The notes: generated by a model from the sequence alone, not told the origin. 64,000 nt of DNA from Semisulcospira habei (GCA_036245525.1 BTPG01000007.1:164704476-164768475), one strand, 5' to 3'. Positions 1-10,754 are shown, numbered from the stretch's first letter. Numbers and translations are program-made.

Positions 1-38
1 TTATAATGTGCGGTTCATGAGAATCTATACTTCTTGCT
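1..38. repeat. Family B palindrome, right-arm fragment
   Basis: The sequence contains TTCATGAGAATCTATACTTC followed by TTGCTG, which matches the right arm of the family B hairpin. The left arm lies outside the window or is lost. Confidence 0.5.
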
Positions 39-388
39 GTTACAATTTATATATGCGGGTTTTTTTTTAGTAGCCGTCGGAATGCTTCGGCAGTCCGGTA
101 AACAATGGTCGAGTCAACCTAACTTGAACAAGACGAGACGAGAATACACCGTAGGATGGGGTAGACAAATGCGTCGTCACTATGAGTATCAGTTGCACAA
201 TGTTTATTTCTTCTAGTCACGGTGAAAAATTGTTTTACAGTGACCAGAAGAAACAAATACTGCACGTTGATAAACGCCGTCAAAACTCAGTTCTCTACCC
301 CCCGATACACTCCCAAACTCGACATGACATCTATCATACTAAAGGTGGAGAACCTCTGTCCTGGAAGCACTGGCAAAACGTCCGAATC

Positions 389-455
389 TGCAAGAGACAT
401 AGATCATCATGAGCCTCCGCAGGGTGCAGGGGCTCATGAGAATCTGTCTCTTGCT
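389..455. repeat. Family B palindrome, hairpin
   Basis: Arms run from GCAAGAGACATAGATCATC to the mirrored GAATCTGTCTCTTGC around a GC-rich centre with an imperfect loop. The terminal flanks seen in better copies are decayed here. Confidence 0.7.
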
Positions 456-535
456 GGCTCAAGTCACCTCTGCGATACGCCCATAGAGAATGCATCTTAT
501 TTTCGTTTACCCGTCTTGTTACTGCGCGACTAATA

Positions 536-749
536 TCAACCCACTCAGCCCTGACGCACGACAGCAGGAGATGGATCGACCATGATAATTCAAGGGAAGT
601 GGCAGATTAGCTTGGCGCCTAACGGCGCCAAGCTAATCTGCCACTTCCCTTGAATTATCATGGTCGATCCATCTCCATCAACTGATGCATAGTCATTAGA
701 TGACGCCTCCAAAATTTGGGAAATGCGGCCGTCGGGCTGAATGAGTTAA
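536..749. mobile_element. Family A palindromic MITE (copy A1)
   Basis: The right end reads CTGAATGAGTTAA and the left end CAACCCACTCAGCCC, so the termini are inverted relatives. The central palindrome spans about 570-676 with arms of about 48 bp meeting at GGCGCC. Both arms carry the change GAAGTGGCAG/CTGCCACTTC where most copies have GTAGTGCCAG/CTGGCACTAC, so pairing is preserved. Confidence 0.8.
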
Positions 750-1640
750 ACGAGTGTTTCTTGACATTTTCAGGCTTACAGATCTGGATTGCTTTTTATA
801 TGTGACGCACAGGACACTCTTTCACACTTCTGTCGTAAAACTCCACTAGTTTAATTCCTAGGGAAATAGTTTTTCGTATCTTTGCGACGAAAAGCAACTT
901 TCTAGTGTACGTCGTGGGCGTCACAACATTACGAAATATTGTCATCTGTAATTTACCACACAGGTTGGTTTGTTGCTTGCTTGTTTGCCGGTTTTACCTT
1001 TGTTTCTGAAGACGCTTAAATCATGATAAAGACCAATAGAGAAGAGACTGACAGACACACAGACAGACAGAAACACAGACATACAGACAGACTAACACAG
1101 AAAGAGAGACAGACAGACAGACAGAGGCAGACAGAGACAGAGCGAGAAAAAAGAAAAGAACAATCCGAACATTTTTCCATGCCGTTCTTTAACGACAGTC
1201 TGCGAAATGCATCTGCACAAGAACGGAAACATCACTTCAGTTAAGTTATCACACTATCACGGAGGTCCCCCACCCAACCATACGTTACAGCTGCACAAGC
1301 CATAGATCCTCATAAGCCTTGCAATCGCGCGTGTGTATCAATGTCTCGTGTGGACTGCTCTGGCTCTTCCTCAAATTGACGATGTGACTGACTTTGGGCC
1401 GTTAACACAGTCTAGACATGCCTCACCCGGATACGCAAAATAAAGCCGCGCATCCATTTGCAGAACATCCAGACGACAGAAAGGCCCTGGGCTGTGGTCT
1501 CCAAGGGGAGATCATTCACACTGATTCACGTTCACTTACTGCTGGAAACGAATTTCACCTTCCGAAAGAAGCCTCAGTTCCCAAGAGGTCGCAAGTAATA
1601 CAGCAATTATCAGACTATCACGCATGTTGATGGTTAGATC
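750..1640. other. Unassigned stretch with AGAC-rich microsatellite
   Basis: About 1040-1145 is a degenerate (AGAC)n/(AGAGACAG)n tract. Around 1296-1320 there is a short decayed family B fragment (CAAGCCATAGATCCTCATAA). I see no gene in the rest. Confidence 0.5.
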
Positions 1641-1913
1641 GCACCTTCTCTTGCACCTGCAATGAGTGCTACACAAGGCTGCAGGGACTCATGAGAAAAT
1701 ACAGTCCGATCCGCATTAAAAACGCCAAAAAAACAAAGGCATTCAAAAAGACACACGACTGTAAGTTTAGAGGCATAAAAATTCTCAGAAAACATTTCTT
1801 ATACGGCTTCCTGTGGCACACAAAGTGAGTCACTTGTAGGCCTACTAAGCGGAAGTGTCTCCAACTTATTTCGTCCCCATACACAATATCTCAAAGTCGT
1901 CGCGGTTTTTCTT
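1641..1913. other. Unassigned stretch with weak family B fragment
   Basis: At 1670-1700 GGCTGCAGGGACTCATGAGA resembles a decayed family B right arm. Nothing else is recognised. Confidence 0.35.
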
Positions 1914-2056
1914 TTAACTCATTCAGCCCCGACACACCACAACAAGCCATGGATCGAGTATGATTCATGCTCGATCTGTCTCTAGAATTGTAATACATTC
2001 CTTCGGAGGGCAACTTTAAAATTTGGGGATTTCGGTCCTGGGGTAGATTGTGTTAA
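1914..2056. mobile_element. Family A MITE lacking its central hairpin (A2)
   Basis: TTAA is present at both ends (1914-1917 and 2053-2056), with inner sequences CTCATTCAGCCCC and, on the other strand, CACAATCTACCCC. The flanks match A3, but the AGCTTGGCGCC hairpin is gone: GGATCGAGTATGA joins directly to TTCATGCTCGATC. It is 143 bp against about 214 bp for complete copies. Confidence 0.85.
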
Positions 2057-2211
2057 GCGCATGAGTGTAGTCTAAACACGCGTCTTGCAGATTGGGCGGG
2101 CTGAATGCATGAAGTTCGTGCAATATGTCTGGCCTACTTCTGATTCAATTCAATTCAATTCAATTCAAATACTTTATTGTGTCAGTCTAGCCGACAAATT
2201 TTCTTTCAGAG
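2057..2211 (-). repeat. Retroposon 3' tail with (AATTC)n
   Basis: Read on the minus strand, ACAATAAAGTATTTGAATT runs into (GAATT)n at about 2142-2178. This is the form of a short retroposon 3' end with an AATAAA-like signal and a simple tail. The body is not recognised. Confidence 0.45.
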
Positions 2212-2426
2212 TTAACACATTCTACCCCAGGACCGAAATCACCAACTTTTAATGTTGCCCTCTGAAAGACTGTTTCACAATTCTAGAGACAGATCGAGCA
2301 TGCTAGTTCAAGGGTGGTGCCAGAATAGCTTGGCGCCTATGGGCGCCAAGCTATTCTGGCACCACTCTTGAACTATCATGCTCGATCCATGACTTGCTGT
2401 GGTGTTTCGGGGGCTGAATGAGTTAA
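2212..2426. mobile_element. Family A palindromic MITE, near complete (A3)
   Basis: TTAA ends lie at 2212-2215 and 2423-2426. The left end continues CACATTCTACCCC and the right end, on the other strand, CTCATTCAGCCCC. The central palindrome has arms of about 46 bp ending in GGCGCC around a TATG loop. This is a good reference copy for the family. Confidence 0.9.
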
Positions 2427-3079
2427 CTTTTATTTGCAACTGATCCGATACTCATAGCAGTTAGAAGGGAAACCAAACCCCGGGCAGTTTAAACGTGAAA
2501 CCGACGATGCACCGCTTGTAGTAATTGTCACATCAAGTCGAGAAACCCACTTTCTTAAATGTGGGTCAGTAAATTTAAATCTGGGTGACGTCCCCTTAAA
2601 AATAAATAGACCTATCAGCTGCAGGGTCGACCGGGTAGCTCGCGGATAGTGTCATGTTAGACAGCCTCTAGGAATTAACGCTGTCTAGCGCCGAACAACC
2701 GTGTATAGGCCTACAATGAAGGAAAAAAATTTTGAAGTCGTAGATGAGCCCTTATTAGAGAACAAAAAACAAAACGTGTCCGGTCCTAGATCCGTTATCA
2801 GATGTTTTGTTTTCACTTTAACCGTGCATAATTAATTAATAATAAATAAATAAATAAATTTTAAAAAGTAAAACAATAAAAAATAACACTAAAAACATTT
2901 ATAATGACAAGAAACGAATCAAAACAATACTTAATACCGTTTAACATTTGTTTGTTATGTAATGTACTCTGGTTTGTTTGGTGTCAGCTTTGTTTTGATT
3001 TTCTTCTATTTGTTGCGTGTATCATAATAAATAAATACAAACATGAATAATATGAAGGCGCTAAGATAGTTACAAGGTA
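2427..3079. other. AT-rich unassigned stretch
   Basis: A low-complexity (TAAA)n-like patch lies at about 2828-2870 and the surrounding sequence is A+T rich. I see no gene or clear repeat. Confidence 0.4.
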
Positions 3080-3207
3080 CAAAGACAGTTCAAGGCTAGG
3101 GCCTGATTAGCTTGGCGCCTTTACAGGCGCCAAGCTAATCTGGCACTACCCTTACACTATCACGGTCGTTCAATCTTCCGTCTGTGTAATAGGCCTGAAT
3201 GAATTAA
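3080..3207. mobile_element. Family A MITE, left end decayed (A4)
   Basis: The right end CCTGAATGAATTAA closes at a TTAA (3204-3207). The central palindrome ATTAGCTTGGCGCC is intact around a short loop at 3120-3125. The left outer flank is not recognisable. Confidence 0.7.
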
Positions 3208-3739
3208 CTTGTAGGCCGAGAATTAAACTGAATTAAAACTTCCCTGATTTAAGGTGACTAGGCGCCATGTGACAGATTTGCCAGCTTGACCTTGTAAGAC
3301 CTTCGTTACAAGTTTATTTCCTCTGTTATCTCAAGCTGACTCTCTTGAATTAAAAAAAAAAAATCAGGTGGGATTCACTCCCCTTTTTTAAATGCGCCAG
3401 AGTAGTGGGATAGGCGGATAGGAGGCGGGGTCGCTGGTAGGGGGGGGGGGGGGGAGGGTTACGCACCGGTGTGGTAGGGGGTGTAGGGGGTGGGGGAGGG
3501 TGGGTGGAGGGGAGGTGGATAGTGAGAGCAGTATTGACGATGCGACGTTTACGCGCGCAAAAAAAAAAAAAAAAAAAAAAAAAAAGATAGTCATTTTACA
3601 TGTAGGCCTAGGTGCGTTCGTCTAAATAGGTTCGGCTGACGCATGTCTATGTTGCACACGCACAGTAAAATCTGTTGATGGAAACAACAGCCTAGCTGAA
3701 CGAATTCAGAAGCATTATCATTCATGTTTGAGATCTGCA
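3208..3739. other. Homopolymer-rich stretch
   Basis: A G-rich tract lies at 3438-3515 and an A-run of about 26 bases at 3560-3585. Open frames here are low-complexity artefacts. No gene is seen. Confidence 0.5.
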
Positions 3740-3959
3740 TTAACCCCTTCACCGCCGAGCAAAAAATGAACACCGACCAACTGCAAGAGGTATAGATCCT
3801 CATGAGCCCCCGCAATTGCGGGGGGCTCATGAGGATCTATACCTCTTGCTAAAGCCATTTGGTATCCATTGTTTATGGGACCGCTGGAGCTCTTTCGCTT
3901 GGAATTCACACAGAATTTAGACGTACATCACGCACGTGCAGTGACAGTTAAGCGGTTAA
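3740..3959. mobile_element. Family B palindromic MITE, near complete (B4)
   Basis: It starts TTAACCCCTTCACCGCC and ends in CAGTGACAGTTAAGCGGTTAA. The hairpin at 3783-3849 has arms from GCAAGAGGTATAGATCC to GGATCTATACCTCTTGC. Both arms carry the matched change GTATAG/CTATAC where most copies have GCATAG/CTATGC. Confidence 0.85.
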
Positions 3960-4244
3960 TGATGCTGTCCGGGAGGATATTTAGGTGCACGTATCGTCTG
4001 CAGTATTTGTTTGATCGTACAAACGGTCCTCCACTCCGAAAAAAACACCAGGTTTAACGTGCCAACAAACACAGTTTTTGAGTCCGTCACCGTGACCACA
4101 CGCCAAAATCATTGCAGAATAATTATGTTTGGCGCCCACGCGGTAACGGCAGTTGTTGTTCGGAAATCAGAAGTAAGCCAAATTACATACGCGTTTCTAG
4201 GGAGGAAATGCATTTAAAGCGACATCGCATGTTTGTCCGGGCAT

Positions 4245-4455
4245 TTAACCCCTTCACTGCTGAGGAAACGTGAACAAGATCCAACTGCAAGAGACACAGA
4301 TCCTCGTGAGCCCCTGCGACTGCGGGGGCTCATGAGGATCTATGCCTCTTGCTGAGACCAACTTGTATTTATGCTTCTCGGATGGTTGTGGCTTTTGGTC
4401 GTGGAATGAAGGAAGATTTCAGAAACAGAAATGCACGTACAGTGACAGGCAACAG
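4245..4455. mobile_element. Family B palindromic MITE (B5)
   Basis: It begins TTAACCCCTTCACTGCTGA. The hairpin spans 4287-4352, and the downstream flank ending in ACGTACAGTGACAGGCAAC matches B4. The terminal TTAA on the right is lost. Confidence 0.8.
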
Positions 4456-4873
4456 ATTTATCCACTGTTTGCGTCAAAAGACGTGCAAGTTTTTAACATG
4501 CCTCTCTATTGAATCCGTGGTCTACTTAAAAGCATGCCTGCACGTACAGATTTAACAGTTAACTGCATTCACACAGTTCTAGTATGGCACGCAAGAGACT
4601 CATACAAAAATATATATAAAAATATATATATATGCTCTAGTGATGAGTGCTGAAAAACGTTTTACAACAGAGTTGGGATGCATAAGTCATCGAGATAAAG
4701 TCTGTAAGCTTTGTTTTTTCACATTATTGCTAAACGTCACGCGATAAGCTTCAAATCAGGCGTCGAATCTTCCTTTGAACTGCACGTATCACGGTATACC
4801 CGTCTAGAGCAAATGACGTTGAAATGAAAAGAGAATGCAGTCGCTCATCCGATCTATTACAATGTCAATGGCC
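4456..4873. other. Unassigned stretch
   Basis: A short (AT)n tract lies at about 4606-4634. No gene or repeat is otherwise recognised. Confidence 0.4.
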
Positions 4874-5303
4874 GTTCGGGGCGGTCCGTGGCGCAGTGGT
4901 TAAGGCGCCTGCCACCAATGCTAAAGGTGCGAGATTCGATTACGGGTTCCGGCGTCGGACTTTTCTCCTCTAGTAAGTGCCATCGTTAATTCGGGCGGAT
5001 CGTCGGGGGTTCAGTCTTTCTCCGGGTACTCCGGCTCTTCCTCCCCCTCCCCTATGGTACCGGTTTCAGGGCACTTTATAAAATTTCAAATACAAGCGAT
5101 CAAAATTTCCGAAATCCTCAGTAGCTGAGCTGACCCTTCGCACCATGTGAATGTCCCGTGTTTGTCTTGTACTGGGTTTGTCTTCAGAGTGTATGTGTGT
5201 GTGTCACGTGAGCGTGCGTGTTGGGTTCTGTTCGCGGCGCTTTGAGAGATTCGCAGAATTGGGAAAAGCGCCTATATAATAACCGGTATTATTATTATTA
5301 TTT
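4874..5303 (+). mobile_element. tRNA-derived SINE
   Basis: The head has a box A-like GTGGCGCAGTGGTTAAGGCG at 4888-4907 and a degenerate box B-like GAGATTCGATTAC at 4931-4943, the internal pol III promoter layout of tRNA-derived SINEs. The body is unique-looking and the 3' end reads AAAGCGCCTATATAATAACC followed by (TTA)n. That tail closely resembles the tail of the L2-like LINE at 18.3 kb, which suggests it uses that LINE's machinery. It is not a tRNA gene, since no acceptor stem closes. Confidence 0.8.
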
Positions 5304-5714
5304 ATATCAAAACTGCAAGAGTTTCGATGACAACAGTTAATTAGAAGAGTTTCTAGTCCAGTTTTCGTTGAAACACGTGCAATTTTGACCTACTTCTGAT
5401 TTCTGGAAATCGTCTTTTCCCAAAGGCATATATAGATTCCCATGCAGCACGTGGAAATAACACCGTTCCTGCAAGCAATTTCGACAGCCGGACATCATGG
5501 CCGGGGACCTTTCAAAAAGCCGGTCAGTAGCCTGGGAGAGCCGCACAATGGCAGGGAATTGCCGGCTAACGGGAACGCTGATTAAATATGTGCCTCTATC
5601 TTGAATGAGAAAACTCATCGGGTTAAGGCTAAGGATTTTTCTTGTTGGTTTCAAGATTATTACATTGTACTGGTCCGCGATTCTGGACCTTACGGTTTAG
5701 TGCGTACGTGAGGT
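5304..5714. other. Unassigned stretch with half of a family F palindrome
   Basis: At about 5668-5697 ACTGGTCCGCGATTCTGGAC then CTTACGG matches one arm of family F (see 9907 and 20258). The other arm is missing. Nothing else is recognised. Confidence 0.4.
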
Positions 5715-5915
5715 TTAACCCCTTCACTGTCAGTTGTCGCAGACTGTGTTTATGAAATCTTTGGCAATTCAGCGCGACAGTGCCCAAGGAACATGGATAC
5801 AGACTAGTATCAGCAAGAGGCATAGATCCTCATGAGCCCCCGCAACTGCGGGGGCTCATGAGGATCTATGTCTCTTGCGGTTGGGTCATGTTCACGTTTC
5901 GGGGGCAGAAAATAG
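5715..5915. mobile_element. Family B palindromic MITE (B6)
   Basis: It starts TTAACCCCTTCACTGTCAG. The hairpin at 5812-5879 is close to perfect, with CCCCCGCA/TGCGGGGG at the centre. The right flank TTGGGTCATGTTCACG is shared with B15, B16 and B26. The right terminal TTAA is not preserved. Confidence 0.85.
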
Positions 5916-5925
5916 ATGAAAGCAC

Positions 5926-6370
5926 AGAGCAGCACACACTTTATGATCTGATACACCCTCCGCTGTCTCATCCTCTGAACCTTGATGTGCATAAATGCCG
6001 CTAAGCTAGACATTTCATATAATGCAATTATCCCCGCCGCAGAGACATCAAAGACCCCCCTGTTCTTTTGTATATCGAGATGCCAGACTGAATTAGGCGG
6101 GGACTTATAATATCTTTTCCTGCGGCGCAAATTAGTCTGACTGGTTTGTGAACCCAGCGAATCCATCATAGGTTTTTTATGTTTTAATCTGGCCGGTGGG
6201 CCCAAAATCACATGCCCGCATAGAAATGTTTGTTGTTGCTGTTGTTGTTTTAGTCTGTTATTGCACACCCCTGGCAATTCAGAATGTAGCTAAAATTAGC
6301 TTGTGTGTGGGTCCCATCAAGAGGCGTGAAGGTTATGATGATCCAAAGAGATACCTTCTGAATGTCGGTC
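5926..6370. other. Unassigned stretch
   Basis: A short (TGT)n tract lies at 6228-6250. No gene or family is recognised. Confidence 0.4.
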
Positions 6371-6603
6371 TTAAAGGGGACCCACAGTCAATGTATCATA
6401 TAGTCTAACACATCAGAATCAGATAGCAGGAAGATTTCTGATATAAGCAGTAGTTCGGCCACAATGAGGTACTGAAAATATCATTTGTGACGTCGTGTAA
6501 ACCGAGCTGCGACGCCGATTACAAACTATTCTTTCTGCTTGCTGATTCCGTCGTGTATACAAAGCAAGTTGTAACATTGTGCTGACTTCGGGTCCCCTTT
6601 TAA
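6371..6603. mobile_element. TTAA-bounded TIR element (family J)
   Basis: The left end is TTAAAGGGGACCCACAGTCA. The right end, read on the other strand, is TTAAAAGGGGACCCGAAGTC. The inverted repeats are about 18-20 bp, with TTAA at both extremes and 233 bp in total. Unlike families A to E it lacks a long central hairpin. It has no coding capacity. A piggyBac-like non-autonomous element is the likeliest reading. Confidence 0.65.
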
Positions 6604-7236
6604 TGCACAGCCTGTGCAACTGGGTAGATGGTCCAGTACGCATGCACGTTCGCATAAGGACAGCGTTTCCTTAAACTGGGCCAAGGCACCAAACAATAGA
6701 ACGCCTTCATTTCCATGAACAATCGCCTCCGTTGCAGAGGTGTGGAAAAGGCAGCGGACGTTTGACAGACTTGAAATAACGTAAACGAGACCAGTATTGG
6801 CACGATATCGACAGATACTCTGACAAGACTTCTGAACTGTGGAATGGAGCGCGTATGGGCCTTTCTGCGCAGAGATCCCATCCTGACCGAAATGCAAGGA
6901 ACGGAAATGTGCACCTAGGGGAATCACCAAACGCTGGACAAACACGTTTACAAACAGATCAGATCAGCACTTGTGTATGGCAACAAATCGCCAGTCAACC
7001 ATATAATAATACAATGCATCAAGTAGATAACACCCACCCCGGCACGGCCCCCACCCTCATCTCCCAGCCCCCACTCAATCCAAACCCCCGACCCCAAAAA
7101 ACAAGAAACTTCTGGACTGCAGTGAGACACCATCCAAATGCAAAAGAAATGCACGATTCATGACCTCATGAGCCAACGTGGCTCACTTTGCGGTTCGCAG
7201 TTATTTTCCTCAAACGAATCGTTACATTGAGGTCAT
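6604..7236. other. Unassigned stretch
   Basis: It contains several short open frames on both strands with no recognisable domains. A C-rich patch lies at 7035-7095. Confidence 0.35.
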
Positions 7237-7555
7237 GTAACCCCTTCACGGCCACTGGACGCAGGTTGTGTTTTTGAAATCATCGTAAATGCAACGTCAA
7301 AGATCCCAAGCAGTTAAAAAAAAAAAAAAAAAAAACATGGATGCAAAGCGGTTTCAGAAAAACGTACCCAGTGCGCAAAAGACATCGGGCCGGCGTCGGC
7401 CGCCGTTGGCCCGCGCACAGCCTAAATTCACCGTCAAAGATCTCAGTCCAGCCGTCAAGGACCATGAACAAAACGTGGTTTCAACAAGAGGTATAGATCC
7501 TCGTGAGCGCACGCAACTGCCGGTGCTCATGAGGATCTATAGCAGTGAAAGGGCC
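7237..7555. mobile_element. Family B MITE interrupted by a GC-rich repeat (B7)
   Basis: The left end GTAACCCCTTCACGGCCACT and the right CAGTGAAAGGG belong to family B, with a hairpin at 7489-7542. The middle carries an A-run (7317-7335) and a family G segment (7338-7440) that recurs inverted at 8100-8168. Confidence 0.7.
7338..7440 (+). repeat. Family G GC-rich repeat, copy 1
   Basis: The core is CCCAGTGCGCAAAAGACATC followed by a palindrome-rich GGGCCGGCGTCGGCC. The first 70 bp are nearly identical, in inverted orientation, to 8100-8168. Related cores occur at 22801-22836 and 53585-53822. Confidence 0.7.
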
Positions 7556-7601
7556 AAGGAAGGTTTCAGATATTTACATTCGTAGCAACTGGCTCTGAAT
7601 G

Positions 7602-7740
7602 TTAACTCTTTCCCTGGCACTGGCCGCGGAAAATGTTTCTGAAATCTCCATTAATTCAGCGCCGGAGAATGTCATCTGCTCAAGGAACAAAGGCACTGTT
7701 TGGTGTCAGCAAGAGGCATAGATCCTCACGAGCCTCTAGC
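7602..7740. repeat. Family B MITE, left half only (B8)
   Basis: The flank TTAACTCTTTCCCTGGCACT runs into the left hairpin arm GCAAGAGGCATAGATCC and then breaks off into unrelated sequence at about 7733. The right arm is missing. Confidence 0.7.
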
Positions 7741-8099
7741 ATCTGGTTGTGTATCGTTGTTTTCTCGTTGTTTTCATATAGATCGCCCGAGAAATGCTGT
7801 ATTCTCTCATGTGTTTCAGTGAGGTTTCAGCATTCAGTCAAAGATAGAAATTACTGTCTGATGAGACATGCTGATAAAATCAGTCTGCTTTGATTTGGCC
7901 CAGTGGCGTCGTTTTCCACATCATACATAGATGTTCAGTCGAACATAGCGTAATGCCGATGATCTGTATGAAAGAAGTATGGAGTGATATAAACGTAGGC
8001 TCTCCTCAGCAGCAATACTTACGCGCTACTACGCTTCTTGGTCTCTGTTCAGTATTGAGTTATTGCTAGACGGGGAGTACTGTCTGCGGTGAACTCTCA
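7741..8099. other. Unassigned stretch
   Basis: I see no gene or named repeat here. Confidence 0.35.
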
Positions 8100-8247
8100 C
8101 CGGCGGCCGACGCCGGCCCGATGTCTCAGTTTGCGCACTGGGTACGTTTTTCTGAAACCGCTTTGCATCAGTCTTCCAGCTCTACCAAGAACCATAAATC
8201 CTCCTGAGCCCACGCATCCTGCAGGTACTCATGATTATCAATGCTCC
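8100..8247 (-). repeat. Inverted family G copy joined to decayed family B hairpin
   Basis: 8100-8168 is the reverse complement of 7338-7406 with few differences. It is followed by a degenerate family B hairpin (about 8180-8247, ACCATAAATCCTCCTGAGCC). The pair with 7338 forms an inverted repeat separated by about 0.7 kb. Confidence 0.7.
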
Positions 8248-8570
8248 TTTGCAGTCGCTTTTACTACTGTTCTTCGTCATTAGGAGGCTTAACTATGGCT
8301 TTAACAGATATACTGAGCTATTTATATTACTGTTCTTCCGGCCAGGTACCTTATGTATTCAAACTAGACTGAACTTGGATCTCTTGCTGTTGTCGATCAT
8401 ACCGAGATTGTCAAAACGAGCTGTCAGAAGCTTCCTGCTTTATTGTCTTTTGGTGCTGCGCATGATATCAACAGACATTTTGGAGCTACTGGAATTAGCC
8501 GGCTTAATTACCAGAGATATTGAGATATGTCCTCATGGAATCCACCTCCCAGCCCCTTCCACGGCAAGGC
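8248..8570. other. Unassigned stretch
   Basis: An open frame of 129 codons covers much of it but shows no domain or homology that I recognise. Confidence 0.35.
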
Positions 8571-8779
8571 TGAACTCATTCAGCCCCGACTCACCACAGC
8601 AAGACATTGATCGAGCATAATCGCTCAAGCGTTGTGCCAGAATAGCTTGGCGCCCATAGGCGCAAAGCTATTCTGGCACCACCCTTGAACTCGCATGCAC
8701 GATCTGTCTCTAGAACTGTAATCCTTCAATGGGCAATTTCAAAATGTGGGGATTTCGGTCGTGGAGTTGAATGTGTTAA
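8571..8779. mobile_element. Family A palindromic MITE (A5)
   Basis: The left end GAACTCATTCAGCCCC has TGAA in place of TTAA. The right end ATGTGTTAA is intact at 8776-8779. The hairpin around 8642-8680 carries a small mismatch (GGCGCAAAGC against GGCGCCAAGC). Confidence 0.8.
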
Positions 8780-8792
8780 TAGTATGTTGTAC

Positions 8793-8795
<3 letters not shown>

Positions 8796-8835
<40 letters not shown>

Positions 8836-8955
8836 TTTGGTATCGAATTTCTCACAAACGTACACCATACCATTAAGGGAATTTATACTTCCTAAACTGT
8901 TTATTGCGGTCTAGACTATCACTGAGAGTCTTAATTTAAAAAAAAAAAAAAAAAA
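8796..8955. repeat. Two poly-A runs
   Basis: An A-run of about 36 bases starts at 8798 and another of about 18 lies at 8938-8955. No retroposon body is recognised before either. Confidence 0.6.
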
Positions 8956-9242
8956 TCTTCATGAACCCGCGCAGTTGCGGGGGCTCATGAGGATCTATGC
9001 CTCTTGTTGTCAAAGGTCTAAATCTATGTTCCTTAGACATAGAGCTTTTTGTTTGTTTGTTTGTTTGTTTTTTTGTTGTTGTTTTTTGTTTGTTTTTGTT
9101 TGGTTTTTTTGGTGGGGTTTTTTTTTTTTTTGTTTTTGTTTTTTTTTTGTTTTTGTTTTTGTTTTTTTGGGGGGAGGGGGGTTCTTGAATTAACGAAGAT
9201 TGCAAAAGTACAGTCTGCTTCAGCTTGCACTGAACGGGTTAA
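8956..9242. mobile_element. Family B MITE with T-rich expansion (B10)
   Basis: The hairpin core lies at 8956-9006, and the right end CACTGAACGGGTTAA closes at a TTAA (9239-9242). Between them a (GTTT)n/poly-T tract (9048-9183) has expanded. The left flank is replaced by the A-run. Confidence 0.65.
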
Positions 9243-9378
9243 CATAGGTGTCAGTTATTGTGGTTTTTCCGCAGCTTGGCAATTTGAGGAAGACCGGAAA
9301 TTAACGTGAAGATGTGTGGTACTCGCCATCCTCGCCGTCGTTTGAAATTGCGAAACCTAACTGAACCTGTGATTCTCC

Positions 9379-9440
9379 CACCCCCACCCCCACCCCCCAC
9401 CTCCCTTCACCTTCTGCCCCCCCCCCCCCCCCCCCCCACT
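9379..9440. repeat. Poly-C/pyrimidine tract
   Basis: A C-rich run with CCACCC and a pure C stretch of about 20 bases near 9418-9438. Confidence 0.7.
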
Positions 9441-9514
9441 TCCCCGCCCTCTCGGCTGTACATTAACCTTTATCATTCGGAATACACCAGTGTGTGAAAT
9501 AAGTTTGACTAAAA

Positions 9515-9585
9515 GAGTTCAAGAGTAGTGCCAGAATAGCTTGGCGCCTCTAGGCGCCAGGCTATTTTGGCACTACCCTTGAACT
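9515..9585. repeat. Family A hairpin, flanks lost (A6)
   Basis: Arms AGTTCAAGAGTAGTGCCAG to CTACCCTTGAACT surround TAGCTTGGCGCC. The outer TTAA flanks are not recognisable. Confidence 0.75.
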
Positions 9586-9906
9586 AAAGCCATTGGTCTA
9601 CATCCTTATCTGCAATACACTATAATGTTGCTTGCATATGGCAGTGTACAAATTTGAAGCTTTAAGCCTCAGTATGATATGGGTTAATAGAATCACCGGT
9701 TGTCAAAAATCCTAGCGCGAACACTGTGTGCATGAATTTTGACAAGTGCATTATCTGTAGAGCATGAAACGACCGCTTTATTTCACAGAAATACACGTTT
9801 TGTACTTCCCAGAATAGTAGCAAGAAGCGCCGGTGTATGCAATGTTTTATAGCTCACACAAGATAATCTTTAACGATGTGGAAGGCAGGCCCCTACATTT
9901 TGCGTT
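9586..9906. other. Unassigned stretch
   Basis: Nothing recognised. Confidence 0.3.
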
Positions 9907-9966
9907 CTGGTCTGTGATTTTGGACCTTACGACCGGAAGCCATAAGGTCCAAAATCAAAGACCTGC
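9907..9966. repeat. Family F palindrome (F1)
   Basis: The left arm GGTCTGTGATTTTGGACCTT pairs with AAGGTCCAAAATCAAAGACC around a short loop with ACGACCGGAAGCCAT. The same design occurs at 20258-20323 and as a half copy near 5670. Confidence 0.75.
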
Positions 9967-10324
9967 TTATATTTGCACCTACGTTTCTGGTTTATCTGTA
10001 AATGTGCACGCTTGACATATGAAGATTAAAATTCCAGCTTTAGTGTTCCGCACTGATGCAACACTGCAGATTACGCGGATAGTCTCGCTTTGGTTTGGCG
10101 ATAAGGAGGCTTCTAAATGCCCGAACGAATGATGTGCCTCGTTCTGGTGTTACGAAAACGAGGCCCCATCAATTGTCCGGATGAACTTATGACATTTGTG
10201 ATGACAGCTCAAGCGGGCTGGTAACAGGAAGTTTTCAAGATCTTTGCGGTATATTTTGGAGACATCTATTTCGTGGTTTGATTGCCTACTGAATCAGTTG
10301 TTTTCTTTAAACAGAAAATCAGTA
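9967..10324. other. Unassigned stretch
   Basis: Nothing recognised. Confidence 0.3.
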
Positions 10325-10410
10325 TTAACCTTTAGGATGTCGGTGGCGCTCTTTGTCGCGCTGATTCCTGCAGGAACCATTGCGACAAAAAGAGCTACCG
10401 ACAAGAACGG
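10325..10410. mobile_element. Family C palindromic element, decayed (C1)
   Basis: It begins TTAACCTTTAGGATGTCGGT. The palindromic core GATTCCTGCAGGAACCAT is flanked by TTTGTCGCG and GCGACAAA, matching C3 at 24187. Confidence 0.7.
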
Positions 10411-10616
10411 AGTTGTCTTTCTATGGAAGTTAATGCTTTGAATTTAAGGAATATTCGAGGGGGTCGGGTGGCGTGCGGGGTAGAATACACGCCAGAGGGA
10501 CTAAGAAGTGAGTGTGCACCTTGCTTTGCTGCTTTTGAAAATAAAAGAACAACAGAAAATGCTATACAGTGTGAAATACAAGGAAGTAAACCTTCTCGAT
10601 TCAATTTGAGTACAGT

Positions 10617-10618
<2 letters not shown>

Positions 10619-10658
<40 letters not shown>

Positions 10659-10662
10659 CCTC

Positions 10663-10754
<92 letters not shown>

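Noticed and set aside
4888..4943. Functional tRNA gene
   Set aside because: Box A and B exist but no acceptor or anticodon arms close, and the sequence continues into a SINE body and tail. The same holds for 14288-14357 and 21690-21900.
5812..5879. Hairpins as intrinsic transcription terminators or as pre-miRNA genes
   Set aside because: The GC-rich stems lack a following T-run and the setting is an animal genome. Near-zero loops and multicopy dispersal fit MITEs better than microRNA genes, although small-RNA production cannot be excluded.
5810..6277. 155-codon minus-strand frame with poly-Gln
   Set aside because: It overlaps family B copy B6 and a TTG-rich patch. The Gln run is a simple repeat and no domain is visible.
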